DNA of 64,000 nucleotides from Gemella haemolysans (GTDB lineage: Bacteria; Bacillota; Bacilli; Staphylococcales; Gemellaceae): positions 26,318-90,317 of the forward strand of contig NZ_KQ959924.1 of NCBI RefSeq assembly GCF_001553035.1, in the 5' to 3' direction. Of this stretch, positions 46,731 through 54,803 are shown one piece after another (positions within the stretch are counted from its first letter, which is position 1; every line of letters begins with the position of its first letter). Below the pieces are notes generated by a model. It made no database searches. It was not told where the DNA came from and saw only the letters and a program-made list of their open reading frames with translations. The position numbers and the translations under genes are program-made.

Positions 46731-46754
46731 TGCAATATGAAAATTAATCTATAT

Positions 46755-46788
46755 AAAAAAAGTAGCCCTTCATTAGGACTACTTTTTA
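46755..46788. terminator. Second, bidirectional terminator
   Basis: AAAAAGTAG and CCT pair with AGG and CTACTTTTT. It lies just after the stop side of the convergent MFS gene. Confidence 0.8.
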
Positions 46789-46803
46789 ATGATTTTAATA
46801 TTA

Positions 46804-48018
46804 CTATCGACTAGTTTTAGTTTTTAAGACACGTACTTCTTTACCTTTGTAGAACATTGCGTAAAGAACTGTAACTCCAATAGTGATTACTGCACAAAGG
46901 ATGTAGATTCCTCTATATGAAAGAATTCCGTGAACAGTACCTAGTGCGTAAGGTCCAAATCCAAGACCAAGGTCTAATCCGATGAAGTAAGTAGAAAGAG
47001 CAATACCTACTTTAGTAGAATCAACAAGTTTTAAACAAACTGCTTGTCCATTTGACATGAATGTTCCATAACCTAAACCGATTAATGCACCAGAGAATAG
47101 TAACATGAAGCTACCATTTGTGAAACTTAACATTAATAAACCTAAAGTTAAGAATACGAAACTTGGGTACATAACTGCATTTTCACCACGTGCATCAAAG
47201 ATACGACCTGCAAATGGACGTGTGGCTGTAATAATTAATGCATATACTACAAAGAAGAAAGCACCTGCAGTAGATAAGTTTAAGCTATCAGCATAAATTG
47301 ATAAGAATCCTAGTACACTTGAATATGCTAAACCTATTAAGAAGGCTACAGTAGAGATAAATAATACTCTGTATTCAATAAATGTATTTAATGACCAACT
47401 GTTTAGTAATTTTTTTTGTTTTTCATCTAACTGAATATTTTTCACTGGGAATAAGAAGCAAGCTATAGTAACCGCAACTGATAATACAATTGCCAAGATG
47501 ATAACTGCGTTGAATCCAGTAATTGGTAGTAATAACATACCGATAAATGGTCCGATAGCAGCGGCTAAACTTGTGCTTAAACCATAGTAGTTAATACCTT
47601 CACCATTACGTGTTTTTGGAATATATGCTGTAACGATTGCGTTTGCTGCAGTAGAAATAGTTCCATAAGCAAATCCATTTAAGAAACGAACAGTATCTAA
47701 AATAATAATGTTTGATGAAATTAAATATGCAGCAGTTGTAATTAAGTAAATTAAAGCACCAAATCGTAAGATCTCTTTACGACCGATGATTTCTAATTTT
47801 TTACCGATATAAAGACGAGCGACAAGTGTTCCAATAATATAGATACCTGCGGCAAAACCTGCTTGTGCTGCAGTAGCACCTAATTCAGCAGTTGCATATT
47901 TTGCTGTAATAACTACAAAACAATAATAAATTAAAAATACGATAAAGTTAATTGTAGTTATTGTAATAAATCCTTTATTAAATAATTTTTCTCTTTCTAT
48001 AGCTGAATGGCTATCCAT
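46804..48018 (-). CDS. Major facilitator superfamily transporter
   Basis: The 404-residue protein has about 12 membrane helices. It carries the MFS loop pattern between helices 2 and 3 (GKKLEIIGRKEILRFG) and its repeat between helices 8 and 9 (AGRIFDARGENAVMYPS). The overall shape is that of drug/sugar efflux-type MFS proteins, but the substrate cannot be named. The upstream region is full of TTTTCAT-type palindromes that overlap the promoter and may be operators. Confidence 0.88.
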   Translation of the reverse strand: MDSHSAIEREKLFNKGFITITTINFIVFLIYYCFVVITAKYATAELGATAAQAGFAAGIYIIGTLVARLYIGKKLEIIGRKEILRFGALIYLITTAAYLISSNIIILDTVRFLNGFAYGTISTAANAIVTAYIPKTRNGEGINYYGLSTSLAAAIGPFIGMLLLPITGFNAVIILAIVLSVAVTIACFLFPVKNIQLDEKQKKLLNSWSLNTFIEYRVLFISTVAFLIGLAYSSVLGFLSIYADSLNLSTAGAFFFVVYALIITATRPFAGRIFDARGENAVMYPSFVFLTLGLLMLSFTNGSFMLLFSGALIGLGYGTFMSNGQAVCLKLVDSTKVGIALSTYFIGLDLGLGFGPYALGTVHGILSYRGIYILCAVITIGVTVLYAMFYKGKEVRVLKTKTSR

Positions 48019-48056
48019 AAAAATTCTCCTAACTTATTTTTTAATAATATATATTA

Positions 48057-48085
48057 ATAATACTCCTATGAAAATATATTTTCAA
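48057..48085 (-). promoter_or_regulatory. Promoter of the MFS gene, with nearby palindromes
   Basis: On the minus strand TTGAAA (48085-48080), 17 bases, TATTAT (48062-48057). Upstream of it (48088-48140) lie several ATTTTCAT motifs, including the palindrome ATTTTCATGAAAAAT (48124-48138). These are candidate repressor sites. From 48140 to 48440 I see only AT-rich sequence and no gene. Confidence 0.6.
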
Positions 48086-48442
48086 GTGTAAATTTTCATA
48101 AAATTGATATATTTTCAATTTTATTTTCATGAAAAATATAATCAATGAGAAGTAATATATTCTCTATATGTAACAGTATTATCAGTGGTTTAGAAGATAT
48201 ATTGATTTTAAAATACTAATTTTATAATTATGAAAACGACTTATTTTCATAGTTTTCAAAAATAAGTTTGAATGTGAATAGATATAAGCAGTACAGAAAT
48301 ATAAAATAAAGTTGGGTTAATATATTTATAATATTTCTTGAAAATAGTTTATCATGAGGGGATTAAGTAGTATAGTTTTACATAATGAAATATAGTGTTT
48401 TTTGAATTATCAGAATTTTTATATTTTTTTTGAAAAAACATA

Positions 48443-48471
48443 TTGACAATAAAAAAAAGTGTTGCTATAAT
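48443..48471 (+). promoter_or_regulatory. Consensus sigma-A promoter of the trpXYP leader
   Basis: A perfect TTGACA (48443-48448), 17 bases, and a perfect TATAAT (48466-48471). Transcription should begin near 48478. Confidence 0.9.
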
Positions 48472-48508
48472 GTAAACAAGAATTAAACGTAAAGGAGAAA
48501 AAAGATTT

Positions 48509-48565
48509 ATGAAACTGTATCAAGTTGACACGCTACAATTAAATATTCGTTGGCAAAGCCACTAG
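48509..48565 (+). CDS. Candidate leader peptide of the trpXYP attenuator
   Basis: An 18-codon ORF reads MKLYQVDTLQLNIRWQSH then TAG. It has an AAAGGAG ribosome site 11 bases upstream. It is the first ORF on the transcript from the consensus promoter at 48443-48471. The single Trp codon (TGG, 48551-48553) lies four codons before the stop, and trpX follows downstream, so regulation by tryptophan is plausible. The ORF stops 27 bases before the first attenuator arm, so the mechanism cannot be simple masking of that arm by a ribosome stalled on Trp. It may instead resemble TnaC-type nascent-peptide arrest, which is inference only. Confidence 0.65.
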   Translation: MKLYQVDTLQLNIRWQSH

Positions 48566-48592
48566 ATACTGAGTCGATCTTGTTTCTTTTTG

Positions 48593-48687
48593 ACATAGAT
48601 ACGGCTCTCAGGTGAGAAGTAAGTATCTATGTGGATTATTTGTGATGGAAAAATCGAGGCCACATAGAAATATCTAGGTGGTTTTTT
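48593..48687 (+). promoter_or_regulatory. Attenuator with mutually exclusive hairpins upstream of trpX
   Basis: Four arms are visible. Arm 1 is ACATAGATAC (48593-48602), arm 2 GTATCTATGTGG (48623-48634), arm 3 CCACATAGA (48660-48668) and arm 4 TCTAGGTGG (48673-48681), followed by T6. Arms 1:2 pair perfectly over 10 bases. Arms 2:3 pair perfectly over 9 bases. Arms 3:4 form the terminator with one mismatch. Formation of 1:2 permits the terminator; 2:3 prevents it. There is no T-box consensus. Confidence 0.8.
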
Positions 48688-48715
48688 ATATTTATTATTA
48701 AAAATTATACGTAAG

Positions 48716-48745
48716 GACCACTAGATATACGCTAGTGGTCTTTTT
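48716..48745 (+). terminator. Second terminator in the trpX leader
   Basis: GACCACTAG pairs perfectly with CTAGTGGTC around a 7-base loop, and T5 follows. Its 5' arm shares the decamer CCACTAGATA with the end of the leader ORF (48559-48568). Its 3' arm could therefore pair with the ORF end instead. Confidence 0.85.
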
Positions 48746-48817
48746 ATTATGGATACGCTTCTAAAATTTGATTATAAAAAATATTATTAAAGATAAAAGT
48801 AAAAGGAGATTATTAAA

Positions 48818-49822
48818 ATGAAAGTAAATAAAATTTTTGTAGCATTCGCGGTATTATTAGTTTGTGTATTAGGTTATGGGTTCTTCTCTAGTAAAAAAGG
48901 AGAAGAAACTAAAAAGGTTGATAATAAAGAAGTAAAAGTAGGGGTACTTCAATTACTTAGTCACCCAGCTCTTGACCAAATTTATAAAGGTTTAGAAGAC
49001 GGACTTAAAAAAGAAGGATATGAAGTTGGTAAGAACTTAAAAATTGATCTTCAAAATGCTCAAGGTGATCAAAGTAACTTAGCAAGTATGGGTCAAAAAT
49101 TAGTTACAGATAACAACGATATTTTAGTAGGTATTACAACACCAGCTACTTTATCACTATCAAATGCAACTAAAGATAAACCAATCATCATGGGTGGTAT
49201 TACTTATCCAGTTGAAGCAGGATTAATTAAAGCTGAAGATAAACCAGGAAACAACATTACTGGTGTTAGTGATAGGACTCCAATTAAACAACAACTTGAA
49301 ATCATGAAAAAAGTATTACCTAACATGAAGAAAGTTGGGATTCTTTACACAGCAAGTGAAGATAACGCTGTGAAACAAGCTCAAGAAGCTGAAAAATTAG
49401 CTAAAGAATTAGGATTAGAGGTTAAGGTATCAACAGTAGCAAACACAAATGATATTCAACAAGTAACAGAAAGTCTTGCTTCACAAACTGATGCAATTTT
49501 TGTTCCAATCGATAACACAATCGCCAGTGCAATGGCAACAGTGGTAAAAGTAACAGACGCTAAGAAAATTCCAGTATTCCCATCTGCAGACACAATGGTA
49601 GCTGATGGAGGACTTTTAGGACTAGGTGTTGACCAATATCAAATCGGTGTTGAGACTGCAAAAGTTGTTGCTAAAGTATTAAAAGGTGCTGACACTAAAG
49701 ATATGCCAATCGTTCTTGCTAATGAAGGTGTAATTTATCTAAATGAAGCGAAAGTAAAACAATTAGGAATCGAAATTCCAAAAGAAATTAAAGATAAAGC
49801 AAAAGTAGTAGATAAAAAATAA
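48818..49822 (+). CDS. trpX: ABC transporter substrate-binding protein, TrpX family
   Basis: The 334-residue protein has an N-terminal hydrophobic segment (FVAFAVLLVCVLGYGF) without a clean lipobox, then a periplasmic-binding-type fold (PF04392 group). Landmarks are VGVLQLLSHPALDQIYKGLEDGL, VGITTPATLSLSNATKDKPIIMGGITYP and AIFVPIDNTIASAM. It closely resembles streptococcal TrpX, the tryptophan-importer component usually preceded by a tryptophan T-box. Here a leader-ORF attenuator replaces the T-box. The permease and ATPase genes follow. Confidence 0.87.
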   Translation: MKVNKIFVAFAVLLVCVLGYGFFSSKKGEETKKVDNKEVKVGVLQLLSHPALDQIYKGLEDGLKKEGYEVGKNLKIDLQNAQGDQSNLASMGQKLVTDNNDILVGITTPATLSLSNATKDKPIIMGGITYPVEAGLIKAEDKPGNNITGVSDRTPIKQQLEIMKKVLPNMKKVGILYTASEDNAVKQAQEAEKLAKELGLEVKVSTVANTNDIQQVTESLASQTDAIFVPIDNTIASAMATVVKVTDAKKIPVFPSADTMVADGGLLGLGVDQYQIGVETAKVVAKVLKGADTKDMPIVLANEGVIYLNEAKVKQLGIEIPKEIKDKAKVVDKK

Positions 49823-49874
49823 TATTATTGATATTATATTATTAAGAAGCTATTTGAATTATAAATAATTAAAA

Positions 49875-49924
49875 GGAGCGACTCATCAAATCAATAGAAA
49901 AAATTATTGTTTATGAGTCGCTCT
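49875..49924 (+). terminator. Hairpin between trpX and trpY
   Basis: GAGCGACTCAT pairs perfectly with ATGAGTCGCTC, with a smaller CAATA/TATTG stem inside. There is little T tract, so it probably protects or partly terminates the trpX message, giving more binding protein than permease. Confidence 0.6.
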
Positions 49925-49974
49925 AAATTATATAAAATCAAATTAGAAGGAATATTAAATAAAAGAGGTGCAGG

Positions 49975-50850
49975 ATGGATCTATTTATTTCAGCGATTTC
50001 ACAGGGAATGCTGTGGGGTATATTATCGCTTGGATTGTTTATAAGTTTTAGAGTTTTAAATATTGCGGATATGACAACTGAAGGAGCGTATCCTTTAGGA
50101 GCAGCTGTCTGTGTTATTTGTACACATAATGGGATCAACCCTATTATAGCTACATTGATTTCGATAGTGGCAGGTATGTTAGCAGGTCTTGTTACGGGAT
50201 TCTTAATTACCGTTTGTAAAATTCCAAGTTTACTTGCAGGAATTTTAACAATGACTGCATTATTATCGGTGAATCTTAGAATAATGGGAAGACCAAATTT
50301 AAGTTTAATCAATAAAGATACGATTTTTAGCAAAATTAAAGGATTAGACTTACCGACTCATTATGATACTGTATTTGTTGGAATTATTCTTTCTGGATTA
50401 ATTATTATCGCTATGTCTTTATTCTTTTCAACGGAATTAGGTCAGAGTTTAATTGCAACAGGAGATAATGAGAAAATGGCGACAGCATTAGGTATTTCTA
50501 CAAAAACAATGACGATTTTAGGATTAATGCTTGCTAATGGAATTATTTCTTTAGCTGGTGCGATTTTAGCACAAAACAATGGTTATTCAGATGTAAATAG
50601 TGGTATTGGAGTTATAGTAGTAGCTTTAGCAGCAATCATTATAGGAGAGGTAATCTTCAAAGATGTATCTTTCACAACAAGATTAATTTGTGTAATTTGT
50701 GGTGCGATAATTTATAGATTACTGCTAGTTGGAGTGTTAAAATTAAATATTATTGGAGCTAACGACTTTAAATTAGTTTCAGCTTTAGTAATTGCAATTT
50801 TCTTAACTCTACCTCAACTAAAATTAAAAGCTAAGAGAAAGGATGCGTAG
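49975..50850 (+). CDS. trpY: ABC transporter permease, TrpY family
   Basis: The 291-residue protein has about eight to nine membrane helices. It is of the LivH-like permease fold used by the TrpX/BmpA-type importers. The segments GMLWGILSLGLFISFRVLNIADMTTEGAYPLGAA and ALGISTKTMTILGLMLANGIISLAGAI are typical. It forms the membrane channel with the ATPase encoded 3 bases downstream. An AGAGGTG site precedes the ATG. Confidence 0.87.
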   Translation: MDLFISAISQGMLWGILSLGLFISFRVLNIADMTTEGAYPLGAAVCVICTHNGINPIIATLISIVAGMLAGLVTGFLITVCKIPSLLAGILTMTALLSVNLRIMGRPNLSLINKDTIFSKIKGLDLPTHYDTVFVGIILSGLIIIAMSLFFSTELGQSLIATGDNEKMATALGISTKTMTILGLMLANGIISLAGAILAQNNGYSDVNSGIGVIVVALAAIIIGEVIFKDVSFTTRLICVICGAIIYRLLLVGVLKLNIIGANDFKLVSALVIAIFLTLPQLKLKAKRKDA

Positions 50851-50853
50851 AAA

Positions 50854-51627
50854 ATGTCGTTTATAAAAATTAATAAAATAGATAAAACATTCTTTCCTGG
50901 AACTATTAGAGAGCAACATGCTTTAAAAAATGTTAGTCTTGAAATAAAAGATGGTGATTTTATTACTATTCTTGGTGGAAATGGAGCAGGGAAGTCAACT
51001 TTTCTTAATGCCTTAGCGGGTTCATTCTCACTAGATGGTGGAGAAATTTTAATCGAAGGAAAAGATGTAAGTAATATAGTAGAACACAAGAGAGCAGGAT
51101 TTATTAGTAGAGTTTTCCAAAATCCACTTGATGGAACAGCTCCTCGTATGACTGTAGCACAGAATATGTCTTTAGCACTACGACGTGGTAAAGTTAGAGG
51201 TTTTAAACCAGGAACTACTAAAGAAGATAGAAAACTTTTTAAAGAATTGCTAGTGACTTTAGACTTAGGGCTAGAAGATAGATTAGATAGTGAAATGGGT
51301 CTTTTATCTGGTGGACAACGTCAAGCTATTGCACTTTTAATGGCGACTATGACAACACCTAAACTTTTGCTTCTTGATGAACATACGGCAGCATTAGATC
51401 CTAAAACACAGAAGAAGATAATGGAACTTACTCGACAAAAGATTGAAGAGAAAAAATTAACAGCTTTAATGATAACTCACAATATTCAAGATGCGGTGAA
51501 ATACGGTAATAGAATAATAGTGTTGCACCGTGGTGAATTAGTTCGTGATATCAGTAAAGAAGAAAAAGAAAAACTAGATGCAAAAGCATTATATGAATTA
51601 CTTTATAATTTAGAAGAAAGTGAGTAG
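50854..51627 (+). CDS. trpP: ABC transporter ATP-binding protein, TrpP family
   Basis: The 257-residue ATPase has a Walker A motif (LGGNGAGKSTFLN), a Q-loop (SRVFQNPLDG), the signature LSGGQRQAI, Walker B (LLLLDEHTAALD) and a His switch (LMITHNIQDA). It powers the transporter with TrpX and TrpY. It starts 3 bases after trpY and closes the operon. The substrate assignment to tryptophan is by similarity to streptococcal TrpXYP and by the Trp codon in the leader ORF. Confidence 0.9.
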   Translation: MSFIKINKIDKTFFPGTIREQHALKNVSLEIKDGDFITILGGNGAGKSTFLNALAGSFSLDGGEILIEGKDVSNIVEHKRAGFISRVFQNPLDGTAPRMTVAQNMSLALRRGKVRGFKPGTTKEDRKLFKELLVTLDLGLEDRLDSEMGLLSGGQRQAIALLMATMTTPKLLLLDEHTAALDPKTQKKIMELTRQKIEEKKLTALMITHNIQDAVKYGNRIIVLHRGELVRDISKEEKEKLDAKALYELLYNLEESE

Positions 51628-51635
51628 AACTACAT

Positions 51636-51680
51636 GGGGTGACTTGATAAAATCTAGTTTAAGTCACTCCTATTTATTTT
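51636..51680 (+). terminator. Terminator of trpXYP
   Basis: GGGGTGACTT pairs with AAGTCACTCC around a 15-base loop. A T-rich tail follows. Confidence 0.75.
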
Positions 51681-51693
51681 TCACATGATAATA

Positions 51694-51702
51694 TGATATA
51701 AT
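51694..51702 (+). promoter_or_regulatory. Extended -10 promoter of the tRNA-like RNA
   Basis: TGATATAAT is TGn plus a perfect TATAAT (51697-51702). Transcription would start near 51709. Confidence 0.65.
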
Positions 51703-51708
51703 AAGGAT

Positions 51709-51818
51709 AAACGTAAGGAGTAGTATATAGGGATTGTGCCTTGATGGAGGAGATTCCGGTTCGAATCCGGGCTATTACGTCTAAGACATCTATTTTTAAA
51801 TAGGTGTCTTTTTTCATT
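51709..51818 (+). ncRNA. Candidate small RNA with a tRNA-like T-arm
   Basis: Between a promoter and a terminator lies about 75 bases with a textbook tRNA T-arm. The stem is TCCGG/CCGGG and the seven-base loop is TTCGAAT (51755-51771). ACGTAA (51711-51716) can pair with TTACGT (51775-51780), like a 6-base acceptor stem. The D and anticodon arms do not fold canonically, the total is about 70 bases, and there is no CCA, so this is not a normal tRNA. It could be a degenerate tRNA, a tRNA-mimic RNA, or a short leader. A TTG-started 16-codon ORF (51734-51784) also reads through it. Confidence 0.5.
51783..51816 (+). terminator. Terminator of the tRNA-like transcript
   Basis: AAGACATCTATTT pairs with AAATAGGTGTCTT, with one G-T pair and a 2-base loop, and T6 follows. 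Confidence 0.85.
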
Positions 51819-51943
51819 TTAGATTCATTTTTTTGTTTTAGAATATTTCTAAATAGTGAAGTTATAATATATAAGAACAATTGTTTTACATTTATAAGTG
51901 AATTAAGTAAAATATAGTAGAAATTTAGTATGAGGAGATTGTT

Positions 51944-52609
51944 ATGAAGATTCTTGTTGTAGAAGATGAACGCGATTTGAATAGAATAATTACTAAACAC
52001 TTAAAAAGAAATAATTATAGTGTAGATAGCTGTTTCGATGGCGGGGAAGCATTGGATTTTGTTAGTTATAGTGATTATGATTTGATTATTACTGATATTA
52101 TGATGCCAAATGTTGATGGCTATGAGTTTATCAAAAGGCTTCGTGAGAGTAAAAATAATACACCTGTTATTATGTTAACTGCTAAAGATACTTTAGAGGA
52201 TAAAATTGTCGGTTTAGATAGTGGAGCTGATGATTATATAGTTAAGCCGTTTGAATTTGATGAATTACTTGCTAGAATAAGAGTTTTAATGAGACGTAAC
52301 TATGGTTTAGCAACTAATGTTATTCAAGTCGATGATATTGTACTTGATATTTCTAAAAAACAAGTTACTAGAAATGGTGAGAACATTGGATTGACTGGTA
52401 AAGAATATGAGGTATTAGAGTATCTTATGAAGAATAAAGAAAGTATATTGAGTCGTGATCAGATTCTTAATCATGTTTGGGATTATGATTATGATGGTGC
52501 TTCTAATATAGTAGATGTTATTATAAAAAATATTAGAAAAAAATTAGATAACGGTACAGATAAGACTATTATTTACACTAAAAGGGGGCTAGGATACTTT
52601 GTTAAATAA
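51944..52609 (+). CDS. OmpR/PhoB-family response regulator
   Basis: The 221-residue regulator has a receiver domain with phospho-acceptor Asp51 (LIITDIMMP), an acidic pair at VEDE, Thr in MLTAKD and Lys in VKPF. A winged-helix DNA-binding domain follows (GLTGKEYEVLEYLMKNKESILSRDQIL...). It overlaps the sensor kinase gene by 11 bases. OmpR-family proteins bind direct repeats about 11 bases apart. Just such repeats occur in four copies before the two genes downstream of this pair, so they are its probable targets. Confidence 0.95.
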   Translation: MKILVVEDERDLNRIITKHLKRNNYSVDSCFDGGEALDFVSYSDYDLIITDIMMPNVDGYEFIKRLRESKNNTPVIMLTAKDTLEDKIVGLDSGADDYIVKPFEFDELLARIRVLMRRNYGLATNVIQVDDIVLDISKKQVTRNGENIGLTGKEYEVLEYLMKNKESILSRDQILNHVWDYDYDGASNIVDVIIKNIRKKLDNGTDKTIIYTKRGLGYFVK

Positions 52610-53942
52610 AAATAAGAAATTATCGATATTTCCATTTAGAAAAGTATCATTAACTTTCAAAATCACTTTATGGTATACAACATTTATAGTTTTATTAATA
52701 GGATCACTGATAGTCGGGACATTTTTAGTTAGTGATAGTGTTGTTGAAAAGAGTAGTGAAAAGAAATTGATAGAAGAGGTGGCTGAAATCTCAAGTGGAT
52801 CTGATAAGTTTACCCCGTATGAAGATGGAGTGACCTTATCTGTTTATGATAAAGATGGGAATCTTGTTGCAGGTTCTGTACCTAGAAATTTTAAAGTTAA
52901 TGATTTTAGTTTAGGAGTTATTTCTGAATATAAAGATGTAAATAATAATAAGTATTTATATTATGATTCAGAAACTAGTTCTGCTAGATTAGGGAATGGA
53001 AAATATGTGAGAGGTATAGTACAAATTACCAATAATATAAACGGTTGGATATTGCCTTTAATTATTGGTGTGGGTAGTCCATTCGTTATTTTGGTAATAA
53101 TGTATGGTGGATACTTAATAATAAGGAGTTCATTGAAACCTGTAAGAGATATGACCGAAACTGCTGAGGTGATTGCCAAAAGTAACGACCTTACTAAACG
53201 AATCCATATAGAAGATGGTGCGGATGAGGTACATAAATTAGGGAAAGTATTTAATGAAATGTTAGAAACTCTAGAAAATTCATCGAAAAGAGAACGCCAA
53301 TTTAGTTCGGATGTATCGCATGAACTCCGTACACCAATTTCTGTAATAAGGGCAGAAAGTGAATATGGAGCGAAATATACAGATTCTGTAGAAGATGCTA
53401 AAGAATCGTTTGATGTAATTGAAAGGCAGAGTAAAAGAATGACTTCTATGATTAATCAAATTTTAGAATTATCTAGACTAGATAGTCGTTTAGAGATTCC
53501 AAAAGAAGAACTTTTATTATCTGATAAAATTAAATCTACACTAGAGGATTATAAAATATTATTTGATAATAAGAATATAAAGTTATTCATAAATATAGAA
53601 GAGAATATCATAGTTCATGCAAATGAAGCTCTAATTATGCGTATGATAGATAATTTATTATCAAATGCTTTGAAATACGCAGAAACAGAAGTAACAGTTT
53701 GTTTAGCTAGAAGAAATAGAATAATTTTTGAAGTTGCTGATGATGGTATTGGAATAAGTGATAATGAGAAAAAACATATTTGGGATAGATTTTATAAAGT
53801 AGATAAATCAAGAACAACGACTGAAGATAATTCTTCAGGATTAGGACTGTCTATTACAAAAAAAATAGTAGAATTACATGATGGTAAAATAGCAGTCTTA
53901 GATAACAAACCAAAAGGAACAAGATTCGTAGTGAATCTATAA
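52599..53942 (+). CDS. Sensor histidine kinase
   Basis: The 447-residue kinase starts at a TTG within the end of the response regulator gene. It has a membrane helix at about residues 24-45, an extracellular sensor region of about 100 residues, a second helix (about 148-172) and a HAMP linker. The phospho-acceptor His lies in the H box SSDVSHELRTPISVI. The ATP-binding domain shows the N box MIDNLLSNALKYAE, G1 DDGIGIS and G2 GLGLSITKK. The architecture is of the ArlS/CiaH-like Firmicutes type; the signal is unknown. Confidence 0.95.
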   Translation: MLNKNKKLSIFPFRKVSLTFKITLWYTTFIVLLIGSLIVGTFLVSDSVVEKSSEKKLIEEVAEISSGSDKFTPYEDGVTLSVYDKDGNLVAGSVPRNFKVNDFSLGVISEYKDVNNNKYLYYDSETSSARLGNGKYVRGIVQITNNINGWILPLIIGVGSPFVILVIMYGGYLIIRSSLKPVRDMTETAEVIAKSNDLTKRIHIEDGADEVHKLGKVFNEMLETLENSSKRERQFSSDVSHELRTPISVIRAESEYGAKYTDSVEDAKESFDVIERQSKRMTSMINQILELSRLDSRLEIPKEELLLSDKIKSTLEDYKILFDNKNIKLFINIEENIIVHANEALIMRMIDNLLSNALKYAETEVTVCLARRNRIIFEVADDGIGISDNEKKHIWDRFYKVDKSRTTTEDNSSGLGLSITKKIVELHDGKIAVLDNKPKGTRFVVNL

Positions 53943-53950
53943 GAATAATG

Positions 53951-53985
53951 AAGCACACCTTTAAAATAGGAAGGTGTGCTTTTTG
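53951..53985 (+). terminator. Terminator of the two-component operon
   Basis: AGCACACCTT pairs with AAGGTGTGCT around a 9-base loop, followed by T5. Confidence 0.9.
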
Positions 53986-54014
53986 TATTGTAGAAAATTT
54001 TAAAATAATGAAAA

Positions 54015-54190
54015 TCTTCATGTAGCATTCATAAAACAAAGATATAATAAAAATATCAAAAGAAATGAACAAAAATGAAATCTTCATTTAGTGTTCATAA
54101 AACGAAGATATAATAAAAATATCAAAAGAGAAGAACAAAAATGAGATCTTCATTTAGCGTTCATAAAAGAAATATAAAATGAGAATATAA
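54015..54190 (+). repeat. Three tandem 66-base repeats, each an operator plus promoter
   Basis: Units begin at 54015, 54081 and 54147, exactly 66 bases apart; the third is shortened. Each starts with TCTTCAT, six bases, TTCATAAAA: two TTCAT half-sites 11 bases apart. In units 1 and 2 a TATAAT begins exactly 15 bases after the second half-site (54043 and 54109). In unit 3 TAAAAT stands at 54175. A fourth such site precedes the second PepSY gene. This fits activation by an OmpR-family regulator from tandem promoters. Confidence 0.85.
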
Positions 54191-54211
54191 AGAAAAAGAG
54201 GTAAATTAAAA

Positions 54212-54784
54212 ATGACAAAAAATATTAATAACAACGAAATCGAAACAATTGAAGGAACGTATGTTGAAACTATCGAAAATGATAACCAATATAACGAACA
54301 ACCTAAAAAAACTAAGAGAAATTTTCTAAAACCATTAATTATTGGAGCGTTAGCTGTAGTAGTAACGAGCGGAGTTGGAGCTTATGCTTATGAGAAATAT
54401 GAAACTGCGCAAAGAACTAAAATTCAAGATGGTTACTCAAATATTAAGTTGAATACAGGAAATCAAACTAATTCAAATGACAATAACAATAGTGGAAATA
54501 ATAACTCAAATAATAATACTCAGAACAATAATACACAACAAAATACTCAAAATATAAAATCACAACAAGAAATCCGCTCAATTGTAGCAGAAGCAATATC
54601 GGTACCTGAACAAAATATTAACTTTGTAAAAATCAAACCTAAATACGAGGATGATTATGCACCACAAAATAATGGAGTATCTTTATATGTTTATAAAGTT
54701 GAAGCAAAAGCTAACGGGTTAGAGTATGATGTAGTAGTAGATGCTGTTTCAGGAAAAGTATTAAAAGTGAAAATTGATGACTAG
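54212..54784 (+). CDS. Membrane-anchored PepSY-domain protein, copy 1
   Basis: The 190-residue protein has a cytoplasmic N terminus of about 38 residues and one membrane helix (FLKPLIIGALAVVVTSGVGAYAY). An Asn/Gln/Ser-rich linker spans about residues 82-118. A C-terminal PepSY-like domain ends EYDVVVDAVSGKVLKVKIDD. PepSY domains are thought to inhibit or chaperone peptidases at the cell surface. It is a close paralog of the next gene. It lies behind the repeat array that is probably controlled by the upstream two-component system. Confidence 0.85.
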   Translation: MTKNINNNEIETIEGTYVETIENDNQYNEQPKKTKRNFLKPLIIGALAVVVTSGVGAYAYEKYETAQRTKIQDGYSNIKLNTGNQTNSNDNNNSGNNNSNNNTQNNNTQQNTQNIKSQQEIRSIVAEAISVPEQNINFVKIKPKYEDDYAPQNNGVSLYVYKVEAKANGLEYDVVVDAVSGKVLKVKIDD

Positions 54785-54803
54785 AAAAAATAATATTTTA
54801 ATT

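Noticed and set aside
48478..48745. T-box riboswitch upstream of trpX
   Set aside because: The TGGTACCGCG/GGTAACACG-type consensus and the Stem I pattern are absent. The arms instead form an attenuator with a leader ORF.
51734..51784. Small protein of 16 residues from a TTG codon
   Set aside because: The ribosome site is 13 bases away and the T-arm structure explains the sequence better. It is kept only as an alternative for the RNA.
51709..51785. Ordinary tRNA gene
   Set aside because: Only the T-arm is canonical. No proper anticodon stem, D-arm or CCA could be found, and the length is short.
54015..54190. CRISPR array
   Set aside because: The 66-base units are nearly identical throughout, with no unique spacers, and contain promoter elements; no cas genes are present.
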